64,000 nt of DNA from Bombus terrestris (lineage: Eukaryota > Arthropoda > Insecta > Hymenoptera > Apidae), in NCBI RefSeq assembly GCF_910591885.1, contig NW_025963594.1, positions 186,001 to 250,000 of the forward strand, given 5' to 3'. The translations under genes and the position numbers were made by a program. The notes beneath the pieces are model-generated. The model saw nothing but the letters and a program-made list of their open reading frames with translations. It was not told where the DNA came from and did not search any database. This document shows, one piece after another, positions 13,671-26,090 of this stretch; position 1 is the stretch's first letter, and each line of letters begins with the position of its first letter.

Positions 13671-15070
13671 GTCCCACGTTGTCCCACGTTGTCCCACGTT
13701 GTCCCACGTTGTCCCACGTTGTCCCACGTTGTCCCACGTTGTCCCACGTTGCCCCCCGGTGTCCAACGATGTCCAACGGTGTCCCACGTTGTCCCACGTT
13801 GTCCCACGTTGTCCCACGGTGTCCAACGATGTCCAACGGTGTCCAACGGTGTCCCACGGTGTCCCACGTTGTCCCACGTTGTCCCACGTTGTCCCACGTT
13901 GTCCCACGATGTCCCACGTTGTCCAACGATGTCCAACGGTGTCCCACGTTGTCCCACGTTGTCCCACGTTGTCCCACGTTGTCCCACGTTGTCCCACGGT
14001 GTGCAACGGTGTCCAACGGTGTCCCACGTTGTCCCACGTTGTCCCACGTTGTCCCACGTTGTCCCACGTTGTCCCACGTTGTCCCACGTTGTCCCACGTT
14101 GTCCCACGTTGTCCCACGTTGTCCCACGTTGTCCCACGGTGTCCAACGGTGTCCAACGATGTCCAACGGTGTCCAACGGTGTCCCACGATGTCCACCGAT
14201 GTCCAACGGTGTCCAACGGTGTCCAACGGTGTCCAACGGTGTCCCACGTTGTCCCACGTTGTCCCACGGTGTCCCACGATGTCCAACGGTGTCCCACGTT
14301 GTCCCACGTTGTCCCACGTTGTCCCACGTTGTCCCACGATGTCCCACGGTGTCCAACGATGTCCAACGGTGTCCCACGGTGTCCCACGTTGTCCCACGTT
14401 GTCCCACGTTGTCCCACGTTGTCCCACGGTGTCCAACGGTGTCCAACGGTGTCCCACGTTGTCCCACGTTGTCCCACGTTGTCCCACGTTGTTCCATGGT
14501 TTCCCACGTTGTCCCACATTGTCCCACGTTGTCCCACGTTGTCCCACGTTGTCCAACGGTGTCCCACGGTGTCCAACGGTGTCCCACGTTGTCCCACGTT
14601 GTCCCACGTTGTCCCACGTTGTCCCACGGTGTCCCACGTTGTCCCACGTTGTCCCACGGTGTCCAACGGTGTCCAACGATGCCCAACGGTGTCCAACGGT
14701 GTCCAACGATGTCCAACGGTGTCCAACGGTGTCCCACGGTGTCCAACGGTGTCCAACGGTGTCCCACGTTGTCCCACGTTGTCCCACGTTGTCCCACGTT
14801 GTCCCACGATGTCCCACGTTGTCCAACGATGTCCAACGGTGTCCCACGTTGTCCCACGTTGTCCAACGTTGTCCAACGGTGTCCCACGTTGTCCCACGTT
14901 GTCCTACGTTGTCCCACGTTGTCCCACGTTGTCCCACGTTGTCCCACGTTGTCCCACGTTGTCCCACGTTGTCCCACGGTGTCCAACGGTGTCCAACGAT
15001 GTCCAACTGTGTCCAACGGTGTCCCACGTTGTCCCACGTTGTCCCACGTTGTCCCACGTTGTCCCACGTT
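13671..15070. repeat. 1.44-kb tandem duplication, copy 2
   Basis: Partner of the preceding block at a constant 1,440-bp offset: GCCCCCCGGT 13,751, GTGCAACGGT 14,001, X 14,191, GTTCCATGGT 14,491, GCCCAACGGT 14,681, GTCCTACGTT 14,901, GTCCAACTGT 15,001. Differences include the normal B unit at 13,841 where copy 1 has GTCAAACGGT, E at 14,271 where copy 1 has D, and H in place of A at 14,341 and 14,371. Beyond 15,070 the sequence follows bases 971-1,500 rather than copy 1, including GTTCCATGGT at 15,481 matching the one at 1,401 with two units fewer in the run before it. Confidence 0.86.
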
Positions 15071-18000
15071 GTCCAACGATGTCCAACGGTGTCCCACGTT
15101 GTCCCACGTTGTCCCACGTTGTCCCACGTTGTCCAACGATGTCCAACGGTGTCCCACGTTGTCCCACGTTGTCCCACGTTGTCCCACGTTGTCCCACGAT
15201 GTCCCACGTTGTCCAACGATGTCCAACGGTGTCCCACGTTGTCCCACGTTGCCCTACGTTGTCCCACGTTGTCCCACGTTGTCCCACGTTGTCCCACGTT
15301 GTCCCACGTTGTCCCACGTTGTCCCACGTTGTCCCACGTTGTCCCACGTTGTCCCACGTTGTCCCACGTTGTCCCACGTTGTCCCACGTTGTCCCACGAT
15401 GTCCCACGTTGTCCCACGGTGTCCCACGGTGTCCAACGGTGTCCCACGTTGTCCCACGTTGTCCCACGTTGTCCCATGTTGTTCCATGGTTTCCCACGTT
15501 GTCCCACATTGTCCCACGTTGTCCCACGTTGTCCCACGTTGTCCAACGGTGTCCCACGGTGTCCAACGGTGTCCCACGTTGTCCCACGTTGTCCCACGTT
15601 GTCCCACGTTGTCCCACGGTGTCCCACGTTGTCCCACGTTGTCCCACGGTGTCCAACGGTGTCCAACGATGCCCAACGGTGTCCAACGGTGTCCAACGAT
15701 GTCCAACGGTGTCCAACGGTGTCCCACGGTGTCCAACGGTGTCCAACGGTGTCCCACGTTGTCCCACGTTGTCCCACGTTGTCCCACGTTGTCCCACGTT
15801 GTCCCACGTTGTCCAACGATGTCCAACGGTGTCCCACGTTGTCCCACGTTGTCCAACGTTGTCCAACGGTGTCCCACGTTGTCCCACGTTGTCCAACGTT
15901 GTCCCACGTTGTCCCACGTTGTCCCACGTTGTCCCACGTTGTCCCACGTTGTCCCACGTTGTCCCACGGTGTCCAACGGTGGCCAACGATGTCCAACTGT
16001 GTCCAACGGTGTCCCACGTTGTCCCACGTTGTCCCACGTTGTCCCACGTTGTCCCACGTTGTCCAACGATGTCCAACGGTGTCCCACGTTGTCCCACGTT
16101 GTCCCACGCTGTCCCACGTTGTCCAACGATGTCCAACGGTGTCCCACGTTGTCCCACGTTGTCCCACGTTGTCCCACGTTGTCCCACGATGTCCCACGTT
16201 GTCCAACGATGTCCAACGGTGTCCCACGTTGTCCCACGTTGTCCTACGTTGTCCCACGTTGTCCCACGTTGTCCCACGATGTCCAACGGTGTCCCACGTT
16301 GTCCCACGTTGTCCGACGTTGTCCCACGTTGTCCCACGTTGTCCCACGTTGTCCCACGTTGTCCCACGTTGTCCCACGGTGTCCAAAGGTGTCCCACGTT
16401 GTCCCACGTTGTCCCACGGTGTCCAACGATGTCCAACGGTGTCCAACGGTGTCCCACGGTGTCCCACGTTGTCCCACGTTGTCCCACGTTGTCCAACGGT
16501 GTCCCACGATGTCCAACGATGTCCAACGATGTCCCACGTTGTCCCACGTTGTCCCACGTTGTCCCACGTTGTCCCACGTTGTCCCACGTTGTCCCACGGT
16601 GTCCAACGGTGTCCCACGTTGTCCCACGTTGTCCCACGTTGTCCCACGTTGTCCCACGTTGTCCCACGTTGTCCCACGTTGTCCCACGTTGTCCCACGTT
16701 GTCCCACGTTGTCCCACGTTGTCCCACGTTGTGCCACGTTGTCCCACGTTGTCCCACGTTGTCCCACGTTGTCCCACGGTGTCCAACTGTGTCCAACGGT
16801 GTCCCACGTTGTCCCACGTTGTCCCACGTTGTCCCACGTTGTCCCACGTTGTCCAACGATGTCCAACGGTGTCCCACGTTGTCCCACGTTGTCCCACGGT
16901 GTCCCACGTTGTCCCACGTTGTCCCACGTTGTCCCACGTTGTCCCACGTTGTCCCACGGTGTCCAACGATGTCCAACGGTGTCCCACGTTGTCCCACGTT
17001 GTCCCACGTTGTCCCACGTTGTCCCACGTTGTCCCACGTTGTCCCACGTTGTCCCACGTTGTCCCACGGTGTCCAACGGTGTCCCACGTTGTCCCACGTT
17101 GTCCCACGTTGTCCCACGTTGTCCCACGTTGTCCCACGGTGTCCAACGATGTCCAACGGTGTCCCACGTTGTCCCACGTTGTCCCACGTTGTCCCACGTT
17201 GTCCCACGGTGTCCAACGATGTCCAACGGTGTCCCACGTTGTCCCACGTTGTCCCACGTTGTCCCACGTTGTCCCACGTTGTCCCACGTTGTCCCACGTT
17301 GTCCCACGGTGTCCAACGGTGTCCCACGTTGTCCCACGTTGTCCCACGTTGTCCCACGTTGTCCCACGTTGTCCCACGGTGTCCAACGATGTCCAACGGT
17401 GTCCAACGGTGTCCCACGGTGTCCCACGTTGTCCCACGTTGTCCCACGTTGTCCCACGTTGTCCCACGGTGTCCAACGGTGTCCAACGATGTCCAACGGT
17501 GTCCAACGGTGTCCCACGATGTCCACCGATGTCCAACGGTGTCCAACGGTGTCCAACGGTGTCCAACGGTGTCCAACGATGTCCAACGATGTCCAACGGT
17601 GTCCAACGGTGTCCAACGGTGTCCAACGATGTCCAACGGTGTCCAACGGTGTCCCACGGTGTCCAACGGTGTCCAACGGTGTCCCACGGTGTCCAACGGT
17701 GTCCCACGTTGTCCCACGTTGTCCCACGTTGTCCCACGTTGTCCCACGATGTCCCACGTTGTCCAACGATGTCCAACGGTGTCCCACGTTGTCCCACGTT
17801 GTCCTACGTTGTCCCACGTTGTCCCACGTTGTCCCACGTTGTCCCACGTTGTCCCACGTTGTCCCACGTTGTCCCACGGTGTCCAAAGGTGTCCCACGTT
17901 GTCCCACGTTGTCCCACGGTGTCCAACGATGTCCAACGGTGTCCAACGGTGTCCCACGGTGTCCCACGTTGTCCCACGTTGTCCCACGTTGTCCAACGGT

Positions 18001-18540
18001 GTCCCACGATGTCCAACGATGTCCAACGATGTCCCACGTTGTCCAACGATGTCCAACGGTGTCCCACGTTGTCCCACGTTGTCCTACGTTGTCCCACGTT
18101 GTCCCACGTTGTCCCACGTTGTCCCACGTTGTCCCACGTTGTCCCACGGTGTCCAACGGTGTCCCACGTTGTCCCACGTTGTCCCACGTTGTCCCACGTT
18201 GTCCCACGATGTCCCACGGTGTCCAACGGTGTCCCACGTTGTCCCACGTTGTCCCACGTTGTCCCACGTTGTCCCACGGTGTCCAACGATGTCCAACGGT
18301 GTCCAACGATGTCCAACGGTGTCCCACGATGTCCAACGATGTCCAACGATGTCCAACGGTGTCCAACGGTGTCCCACGGTGTCCCACGTTGTCCCACGTT
18401 GTCCCACGTTGTCCCACGTTGTCCCACGTTGTCCCACGGTGTCCAACGGTGTCCAACGATGTCCAGCGGTGTCCAACGGTGTCCCACGATGTCCACCGAT
18501 GTCCAACGGTGTCCAACGGTGTCCAACGGTGTCCAACGGT

Positions 18541-18660
18541 GTCCAACGATGTCCAACGATGTCCAACGATGTCCAACGGTGTCCAACGATGTCCAACGAT
18601 GTCCAACGGTGTCCCACGATGTCCAACGATGTCCAACGATGTCCAACGGTGTCCAACGGT
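18541..18660. repeat. B/D-dominated block with few canonical units
   Basis: Between X at 18,491 and the canonical units at 18,661, nearly every unit is B or D with one E at 18,611. The same X-led, B/D-rich pattern recurs around 2,330-2,480, 19,020-19,190, 20,030-20,200, 22,070-22,230, 26,220-26,390, 33,600-33,770 and 59,690-59,860. These blocks break the CCC triplets into CC-A, so they lack the G3 pattern of canonical runs, while keeping the 10-bp phase and the CpG. The 26.2, 33.6 and 59.7 kb copies share GCCCAACGAT inside the block, as expected from module R. Confidence 0.85.
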
Positions 18661-21260
18661 GTCCCACGTTGTCCCACGTTGTCCCACGTTGTCCCACGGT
18701 GTCCAACGATGTCCAACGGTGTCCCACGTTGTCCAACGGTGTCCCACGTTGTCCCACGTTGTCCCACGATGTCCCACGTTGTCCAACGATGTCCAACGGT
18801 GTCCCACGTTGTCCCACGTTGTCCTACGTTGTCCCACGTTGTCCCACGTTGTCCCACGTTGTCCCACGTTGTCCCACGTTGTCCCACGGTGTCCAACGGT
18901 GTCCCACGGTGTCCCACGTTGTCCCACGTTGTCCCACGTTGTCCCACGTTGTCCCACGTTGTCCCACGGTGTCCAACGGTGTCCAACGATGTCCAACGGT
19001 GTCCAACGGTGTCCCACGGTGTCCACCGATGTCCAACGGTGTCCAACGGTGTCCAACGGTGTCCAACGGTGTCCAACGATGTCCAACGATGTCCAACGAT
19101 GTCCAACGGTGTCCAACGATGTCCAACGATGTCCAACGGTGTCCCACGATGTCCAACGATGTCCAACGATGTCCAACGGTGTCCAACGGTGTCCCACGTT
19201 GTCCCACGTTGTCCCACGTTGTCCCACGGTGTCCAACGATGTCCAACGGTGTCCCACGTTGTCCAACGGTGTCCCACGTTGTCCCACGTTGTCCCACGTT
19301 GTCCCACGTTGTCCCACGATGTCCCACGTTGTCCCACGTTGTCCCACGTTGTCCCACGTTGTCCCACGTTGTCCCACGTTGTCCCACGTTGTCCCACGTT
19401 GTCCCACGGTGTCCAACGATGCCCAACGGTGTCCCACGTTGTCCAACGGTGTCCCACGTTGTCCCACGTTGTCCCACGTTGTCCCACGTTGTCCCACGAT
19501 GTCCCACGTTGTCCCACGTTGTCCCACATTGTCCCACGTTGTCCCACGTTGTCCCACGGTGTCCAACGATGTCCAACGGTGTCCCACGTTGTCCAACGGT
19601 GTCCCACGTTGTCCCACGTTGTCCCACGTTGTCCCACGTTGTCCCACGATGTCCTACGGTGTCCAACGATGTCCAACGGTGTCCAACGGTGTCCCACGGT
19701 GTCCAACGGTGTCCCACGGTGTCCAACGGTGTCCCACGTTGTCCCACGTTGTCCCACGTTGTCCCACGTTGTCCCACGTTGTCCCACGTTGTCCCACGTT
19801 GTCCCACGTTGTCCCACGTTGTCCCACGTTGTCCCACGTTGTCCCACGGTGTCCAACGGTGTCCCACGTTGTCCCACGTTGTCCCACGTTGTCCCACGTT
19901 GTCCCACGTTGTCCCACGTTGTCCCACGTTGTCCCACGTTGTCCCACGTTGTCCCACGTTGTCCCACGTTGTCCCACGGTGTCCAACGGTGTCCAACGAT
20001 GTCCAACGGTGTCCAACGGTGTCCCACGATGTCCACCGATGTCCAACGGTGTCCAACGGTGTCCAACGGTGTCCAACGGTGTCCAACGATGTCCAACGAT
20101 GTCCAACGATGTCCAACGGTGTCCAACGATGTCCAACGATGTCCAACGGTGTCCCACGATGTCCAACGATGTCCAACGATGTCCAACGGTGTCCAACGGT
20201 GTCCCACGTTGTCCCACGTTGTCCCACGTTGTCCCACGGTGTCCAACCATGTCCAACGGTGTCCCACGTAGTCCAACGGTGTCCCACGTTGTCCCACGTT
20301 GTCCCACGATGTCCCACGTTGTCCAACGATGTCCAACGGTGTCCCACGTTGTCCCACGTTGTCCTACGTTGTCCCACGTTGTCCCACGTTGTCCCACGTT
20401 GTCCCACGTTGTCCCACGTTGTCCCACGGTGTCCCAAGGTGTCCCACGGTGTCCCACGTTGTCCCACGTTGTCCCACGTTGTCCCACGTTGTCCCACGTT
20501 GTCCCACGGTGTCCAACGGTGTCCAACGGTGTCCCACGATGTCCAACGATGTCCAACGATGTCCAACGGTGTCCAACGGTGTCCCACGTTGTCCCACGTT
20601 GTCCCACGGTGTCCAACGATGTCCAACGGTGTCCCACGTTGTCCAACGGTGTCCCACGTTGTCCCACGTTGTCCCACGTTGTCCCACGTTGTCCCACGTT
20701 GTCCCACGGTGTCCAACGATGTCCAACGGTGTCCAACGGTGTCCCACGGTGTCCAACGGTGTCCCACGGTGTCCAACGGTGTCCCACGTTGTCCCACGTT
20801 GTCCCACGTTGTCCCACGTTGTCCCACGTTGTCCTACGTTGTCCCACGTTGTCCCACGTTGTCCCACGTTGTCCCACGTTGTCCCACGTTGTCCCACGTT
20901 GTCCCACGTTGTCCCACGTTGTCCCACGTTGTCCCACGTTGTCCCACGTTGTCCCACGTTGTCCCACGTTGTCCCACGTTGTCCCACGGTGTCCAACGGT
21001 GTCCAACGGTGTCCAACGGTGTCCAACGATGTCCAACGGTGTCCAACGGTGTCCCACGGTGTCCAACGGTGTCCAACGGTGTCCCACGGTGTCCAACGGT
21101 GTCCCACGTTGTCCCACGTTGTCCCACGTTGTCCCACGTTGTCCCACTATGTCCCACGTTGTCCAACGATGTCCAACGGTGTCCCACGTTGTCCCACGTT
21201 GTCCTACGTTGTCCCACGTTGTCCCACGTTGTCCCACGTTGTCCCACGTTGTCCCACGTT

Positions 21261-22600
21261 GTCCCACGGTGTCCAACGGTGTCCCACGTTGTCCCACGTT
21301 GTCCCACGGTGTCCAACGATGTCCAACGGTGTCCAACGGTGTCCCACGGTGTCCCACGTTGTCCCACGTTGTACCACGTTGTCCAACGGTGTCCCACGAT
21401 GTCCAACGATGTCCAACGATGTCCCACGTTGTCCAACGATGTCCAACGGTGTCCCACGTTGTCCCACGTTGTCCTACGTTGTCCCACGTTGTCCCACGTT
21501 GTCCCACGTTGTCCCACGTTGTCCCACGTTGTCCCACGTTGTCCCACGGTGTCCAACGGTGTCCCACGTTGTCCAACGGTGTCCCACGATGTCCAACGAT
21601 GTCCAACGATGTCCAACGGTGTCCAACGGTGTCCCACGTTGTCCCACGTTGTCCCACGTTGTCCCACGGTGTCCAACGATGTCCAACGGTGTCCCACGTT
21701 GTCCCACGTTGTCCCACGTTGTCCCACGTTGTCCCACGTTGTCCCACGTTGTCCCACGTTGTCCCACGGTGTCCAACGGTGTCCCACGTTGTCCCACGTT
21801 GTCCCACGTTGTCCCACGTTGTCCCACGTTGTCCCACGTTGTCCCACGGTGTCCAACGATGTCCAACGGTGTCCAACGATGTCCAACGGTGTCCCACGAT
21901 GTCCAACGATGTCCAACGATGTCCAACGGTGTCCAACGGTGTCCCACGTTGTCCCACGTTGTCCCACGTTGTCCCACGTTGTCCCACGTTGTCCCACGTT
22001 GTCCCACGGTGTCCAACGGTGTCCAACGATGTCCAACGGTGTCCAACTGTGTCCCACGATGTCCACCGATGTCCAACGGTGTCCAACGGTGTCCAACGGT
22101 GTCCAACGATGTCCAACGATGTCCAACGATGTCCAACGGTGTCCAACGATGTCCAACGATGTCCAACGGTGTCCCACGATGTCCAACGATGTCCAACGAT
22201 GTCCAACGGTGTCCAACGGTGTCCCACGTTGTCCCACGTTGTCCCACGGTGTCCAACGATGTCCAACGCTGTCCCACGTTGTCCAACGGTGTCCCACGTT
22301 GTCCCACGTTGTCCCACGTTGTCCCACGTTGTCCCACGATGTCCCACGTTGTCCCACGTTGTCCCACGTTGTCCCACGTTGTCCCACGTTGTCCCACGTT
22401 GTCCCACGTTGTCCCACGTTGTCCCACGTTGTCCCACGGTGTCCAACGGTGTCCAACGATGTCCAACGGTGTCCAACGGTGTCCCACGTTGTCCCACGTT
22501 GTCCCACGTTGTCCCACGGTGTCCAACGATGTCCAACGGTGTCCCACGTTGTCCCACGTTGTCCCACGTTGTCCCACGTTGTCCCACGTTGTCCCACGTT
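21261..22600. repeat. Long-range duplicated module, copy 2 (partner at 1,531-2,870)
   Basis: This block shares ordered rare units with 1,531-2,870: GTACCACGTT at 21,371, GTCCTACGTT at 21,471, GTCCAACTGT at 22,041 (GTCCAAATGT in the partner), X at 22,071 and GTCCAACGCT at 22,261. The B/D-rich tracts at 21,840-21,940 and 22,010-22,230 reproduce the partner almost unit for unit. The intervening 19.7 kb is not collinear between the two sites, so this looks like a dispersed segmental copy within the array or the two ends of a much larger duplication. Confidence 0.85.
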
Positions 22601-25600
22601 GTCCCACGATGTCCCACGTTGTCCAACGGTGTCCAACGGTGTCCCACGTTGTCCCACGTTGTCCCACGTTGTCCCACGTTGTCCCACGATGTCCCACGTT
22701 GTCCAACGATGTCCAACGGTGTCCAACGGTGTCCCACGTTGTCCCACGTTGTCCCACGTTGTCCCACGTTGTCCCACGATGTCCCACGTTGTCCAACGAT
22801 GTCCAACGGTGTCCCACGTTGTCCCACGTTGTCCCACGTTGTCCCACGTTGTCCCACGTTGTCCCACGTTGTCCAACGATGTCCCACGTTGTCCCACGTT
22901 GTCCCACGTTGTCCCACGGTGTCCAACGATGTCCAACGATGTCCAACGGTGTCCAACGGTGTCCCACGGTGTCCAACGGTGTCCCACGTTGTCCCACGTT
23001 GTCCCACGATGTCCCACGTTGTCCCACGTTGTCCCACGTTGTCCCACGTTGTCCCACGTTGTCCCACGTTGTCCCACGTTGTCCCACGTTGTCCCACGTT
23101 GTCCCACGGTGTCCAACGGTGTCCAACGATGTCCAACGGTGTCCAACGGTGTCCCACGTTGTCCGACGTTGTCCCACGTTGTCCCACGTTGTCCCACGGT
23201 GTACAACGATGTCCAACGGTGTCCCACGTTGTCCCACGTTGTCCCACGTTGTCCCACGTTGTCCCACGTTGTCCCACGTTGTCCCACGTTGTCCCACGTT
23301 GTCCCACGTTGTCCAACGATGTCCAACGATGTCCAACGGTGTCCAACGGTGTCCCACGTTGTCCCACGTTGTCCCACGTTGTCCCACGTTGTCCCACGGT
23401 GTCCAACGATGTCCAACGGTGTCCAACGGTATCCAACGGTGTCCCACGATGTCCAACGATGTCCAACGATGTCCAACGCTGTCCCACGTTGTCCCACGTT
23501 GTCCCACGGTGTCCAACGGTGTCCAACGATGTCCAACGATGTCCAACGGTGTCCCACGTTGTCCGACGTTGTCCCACGTTGTCCCACGTTGTCCCACGGT
23601 GTACAACGATGTCCAACGGTGTCCCACGTTGTCCCACGTTGTCCCACGTTGTCCCACGTTGTCCCACGTTGTCCCACGGTGTCCAACGGTGTCCCACGTT
23701 GTCCCGCGTTGTCCCACGTTGTCCCACGTTGTCCCACGTTGTCCAACGGTGTCCCACGGTGTCCAACGGTGTCCCACGTTGTCCCACGTTGTCCCACGTT
23801 GTCCCACGTTGTCCCACGGTGTCCAACGATGTCCAACGGTGTCCCACGTTGTCCAACGGTGTCCAACGATGTCCAACGGTGTCCAACGGTGTCCCACGTT
23901 GTCCCACGTTGTCCCACGGTGTCCAACGATGTCCAACGGTGTCCCACGTTGTCCCACGTTGTCCCACGTTGTCCCACGTTGTTCCATGGTTTCCCACGTT
24001 GTCCCACGTTGTCCCACGTTGTCCCACGGTGTCCAACGGTGTCCCACGGTGTCCAACGGTGTCCCACGTTGTCCCACGATGTCCAACGATGTCCAACGAT
24101 GTCCAACGGTGTCCAACGGTGTCCCACGTTTTCCCACGTTGTCCCACGTTGTCCCACGGTGTCCAACGATGTCCAACGGTGTCCCACGTTGTCCCACGTT
24201 GTCCCACGTTGTCCCACGTTGTCCCACGTTGTCCCACGTTCTCCCACGTTGTCCCACGTTGTCCCACGTTGTCCCACGTTGTCCCACGTTCTCCCACGTT
24301 GTCCCACGTTGTCCCACGTTGTCCAACGGTGTCCCACGTTGTCCCACGTTGTCCCACGTTGTCCCACGTTGTCCCACGTTGTCCCACGTTGTCCCACGTT
24401 CTCCCACGTTGTCCCACGTAGTCCCACGTTGTCCCACGTTGTCCCACGTTGTCCCACGTTGTCCCACGTTGTCCCACGTTGTCCCACGGTGTCCAACGAT
24501 GTCCAGCGGTGTCCAACGGTGTCCCACGTTGTCCCACGTTGTCCCACGTTGTCCCACGTTGTCCCACGTTGTCCCACGTTGTCCCACGTTGTCCCACGTT
24601 GTCCCACGTTGTCCCACGTTGTCCCACGTTGTCCCACGTTGTCCCACGGTGTCCAACGATGTCCAACGGTGTCCCACGTTGTCCCACGTTGTCCAACGGT
24701 GTCCAACGGTGTCCCACGTTGTCCCACGTTGTCCCACGTTGTCCCACGTTGTCCCACGATGTCCCACGTTGTCCAACGATGTCCAACGGTGTCCCACGTT
24801 GTCCCACGTTGTCCTACGTTGTCCCACGTTGTCCCACGTTGTCCCACGTTGTCCCACGTTGTCCCACGTTGTCCCACGGTGTCCAACGATGTCCAACGAT
24901 GTCCAACGGTGTCCAACGGTGTCCCACGGTGTCCAACGGTGTCCCACGTTGTCCCACGTTGTCCCACGTTGTCCCACGTTGTCCCACGTTGTCCCACGTT
25001 GTCCCACGTTGTCCCACGATGTCCAACGGTGTCCAACGGTGTCCCACGTTGTCCCACGTTGTCCCACGGTGTCCAACGATGTCCAACGGTGTCCCACGTT
25101 GTCCCACGTTGTCCCACGTTGTCCCGCGTTGTTCCATGGTTTCCCACGTTGTCCCACGTTGTCCCACGTTGTCCCACGGTGTCCAACGATGTCCAACGGT
25201 GTCCCACGTTGTCCAACGGTGTCCCACGTTGTCCCACGTTGTCCCACGTTGTCCCACGTTGTCCCACGATGTCCCACGTTGTCCCACGTTGTCCCACGTT
25301 GTCCCACGTTGTCCCACGTTGTCCCACGTTGTCCCACGGTGTCCAACGATGTCCAACGGTGTCCAACGGTGTCCAACGGTGTCCCACGTTGTCCCACGTT
25401 GTCCCACGTTGTCCCACGGTGTCCAACGATGTCCAACGGTGTCCCACGTTGTCCCACGTTGTCCCACGTTGTCCCACGTTGTCCCACGTTGTCCCACGAT
25501 GTCCCACGTTGTCCCACGTTGTCCCACGTTGTCCCACGTTGTCCCACGTTGTCCCACGTTGTCCCACGTTGTCCCACGTTGTCCCACGTTGTCCCACGTT

Positions 25601-26090
25601 GTCCCACGGTGTCCAACGATGTCCAACGGTGTCCCACGTTGTCCAACGGTGTCCCACGTTGTCCCACGTTGTCCCACGTTGTCCCACGTTGTCCCACGTT
25701 GTCCAACGATGTCCAACGGTGTCCCACGTTGTCCCACGTTGTCCCACGTTGTCCCACGTTGTCCCACGGTGTCCCACGGTGTCCAACGGTGTCCAACGGT
25801 GTCCCACGGTGTCCAACGGTGTCCCACGTTGTCCCACGTTGTCCCACGTTGTCCCACGTTGTCCCACGTTGTCCCACGTTGTCCAACGATGTCCAACGGT
25901 GTCCAACGGTGTCCAACGGTGTCCCACGTTGTCCCACGTTGTCCCACGGTGTCCAACGATGTCCAACGGTGTCCAACGGTGTCCCACGGTGTCCAACGGT
26001 GTCCCACGGTGTCCAACGGTGTCCCCCGTTGTCCCACGTTGTCCCACGTTGTCCCACGTTGTCCCACGTTGTCCAACGGTGTCCCACGGT

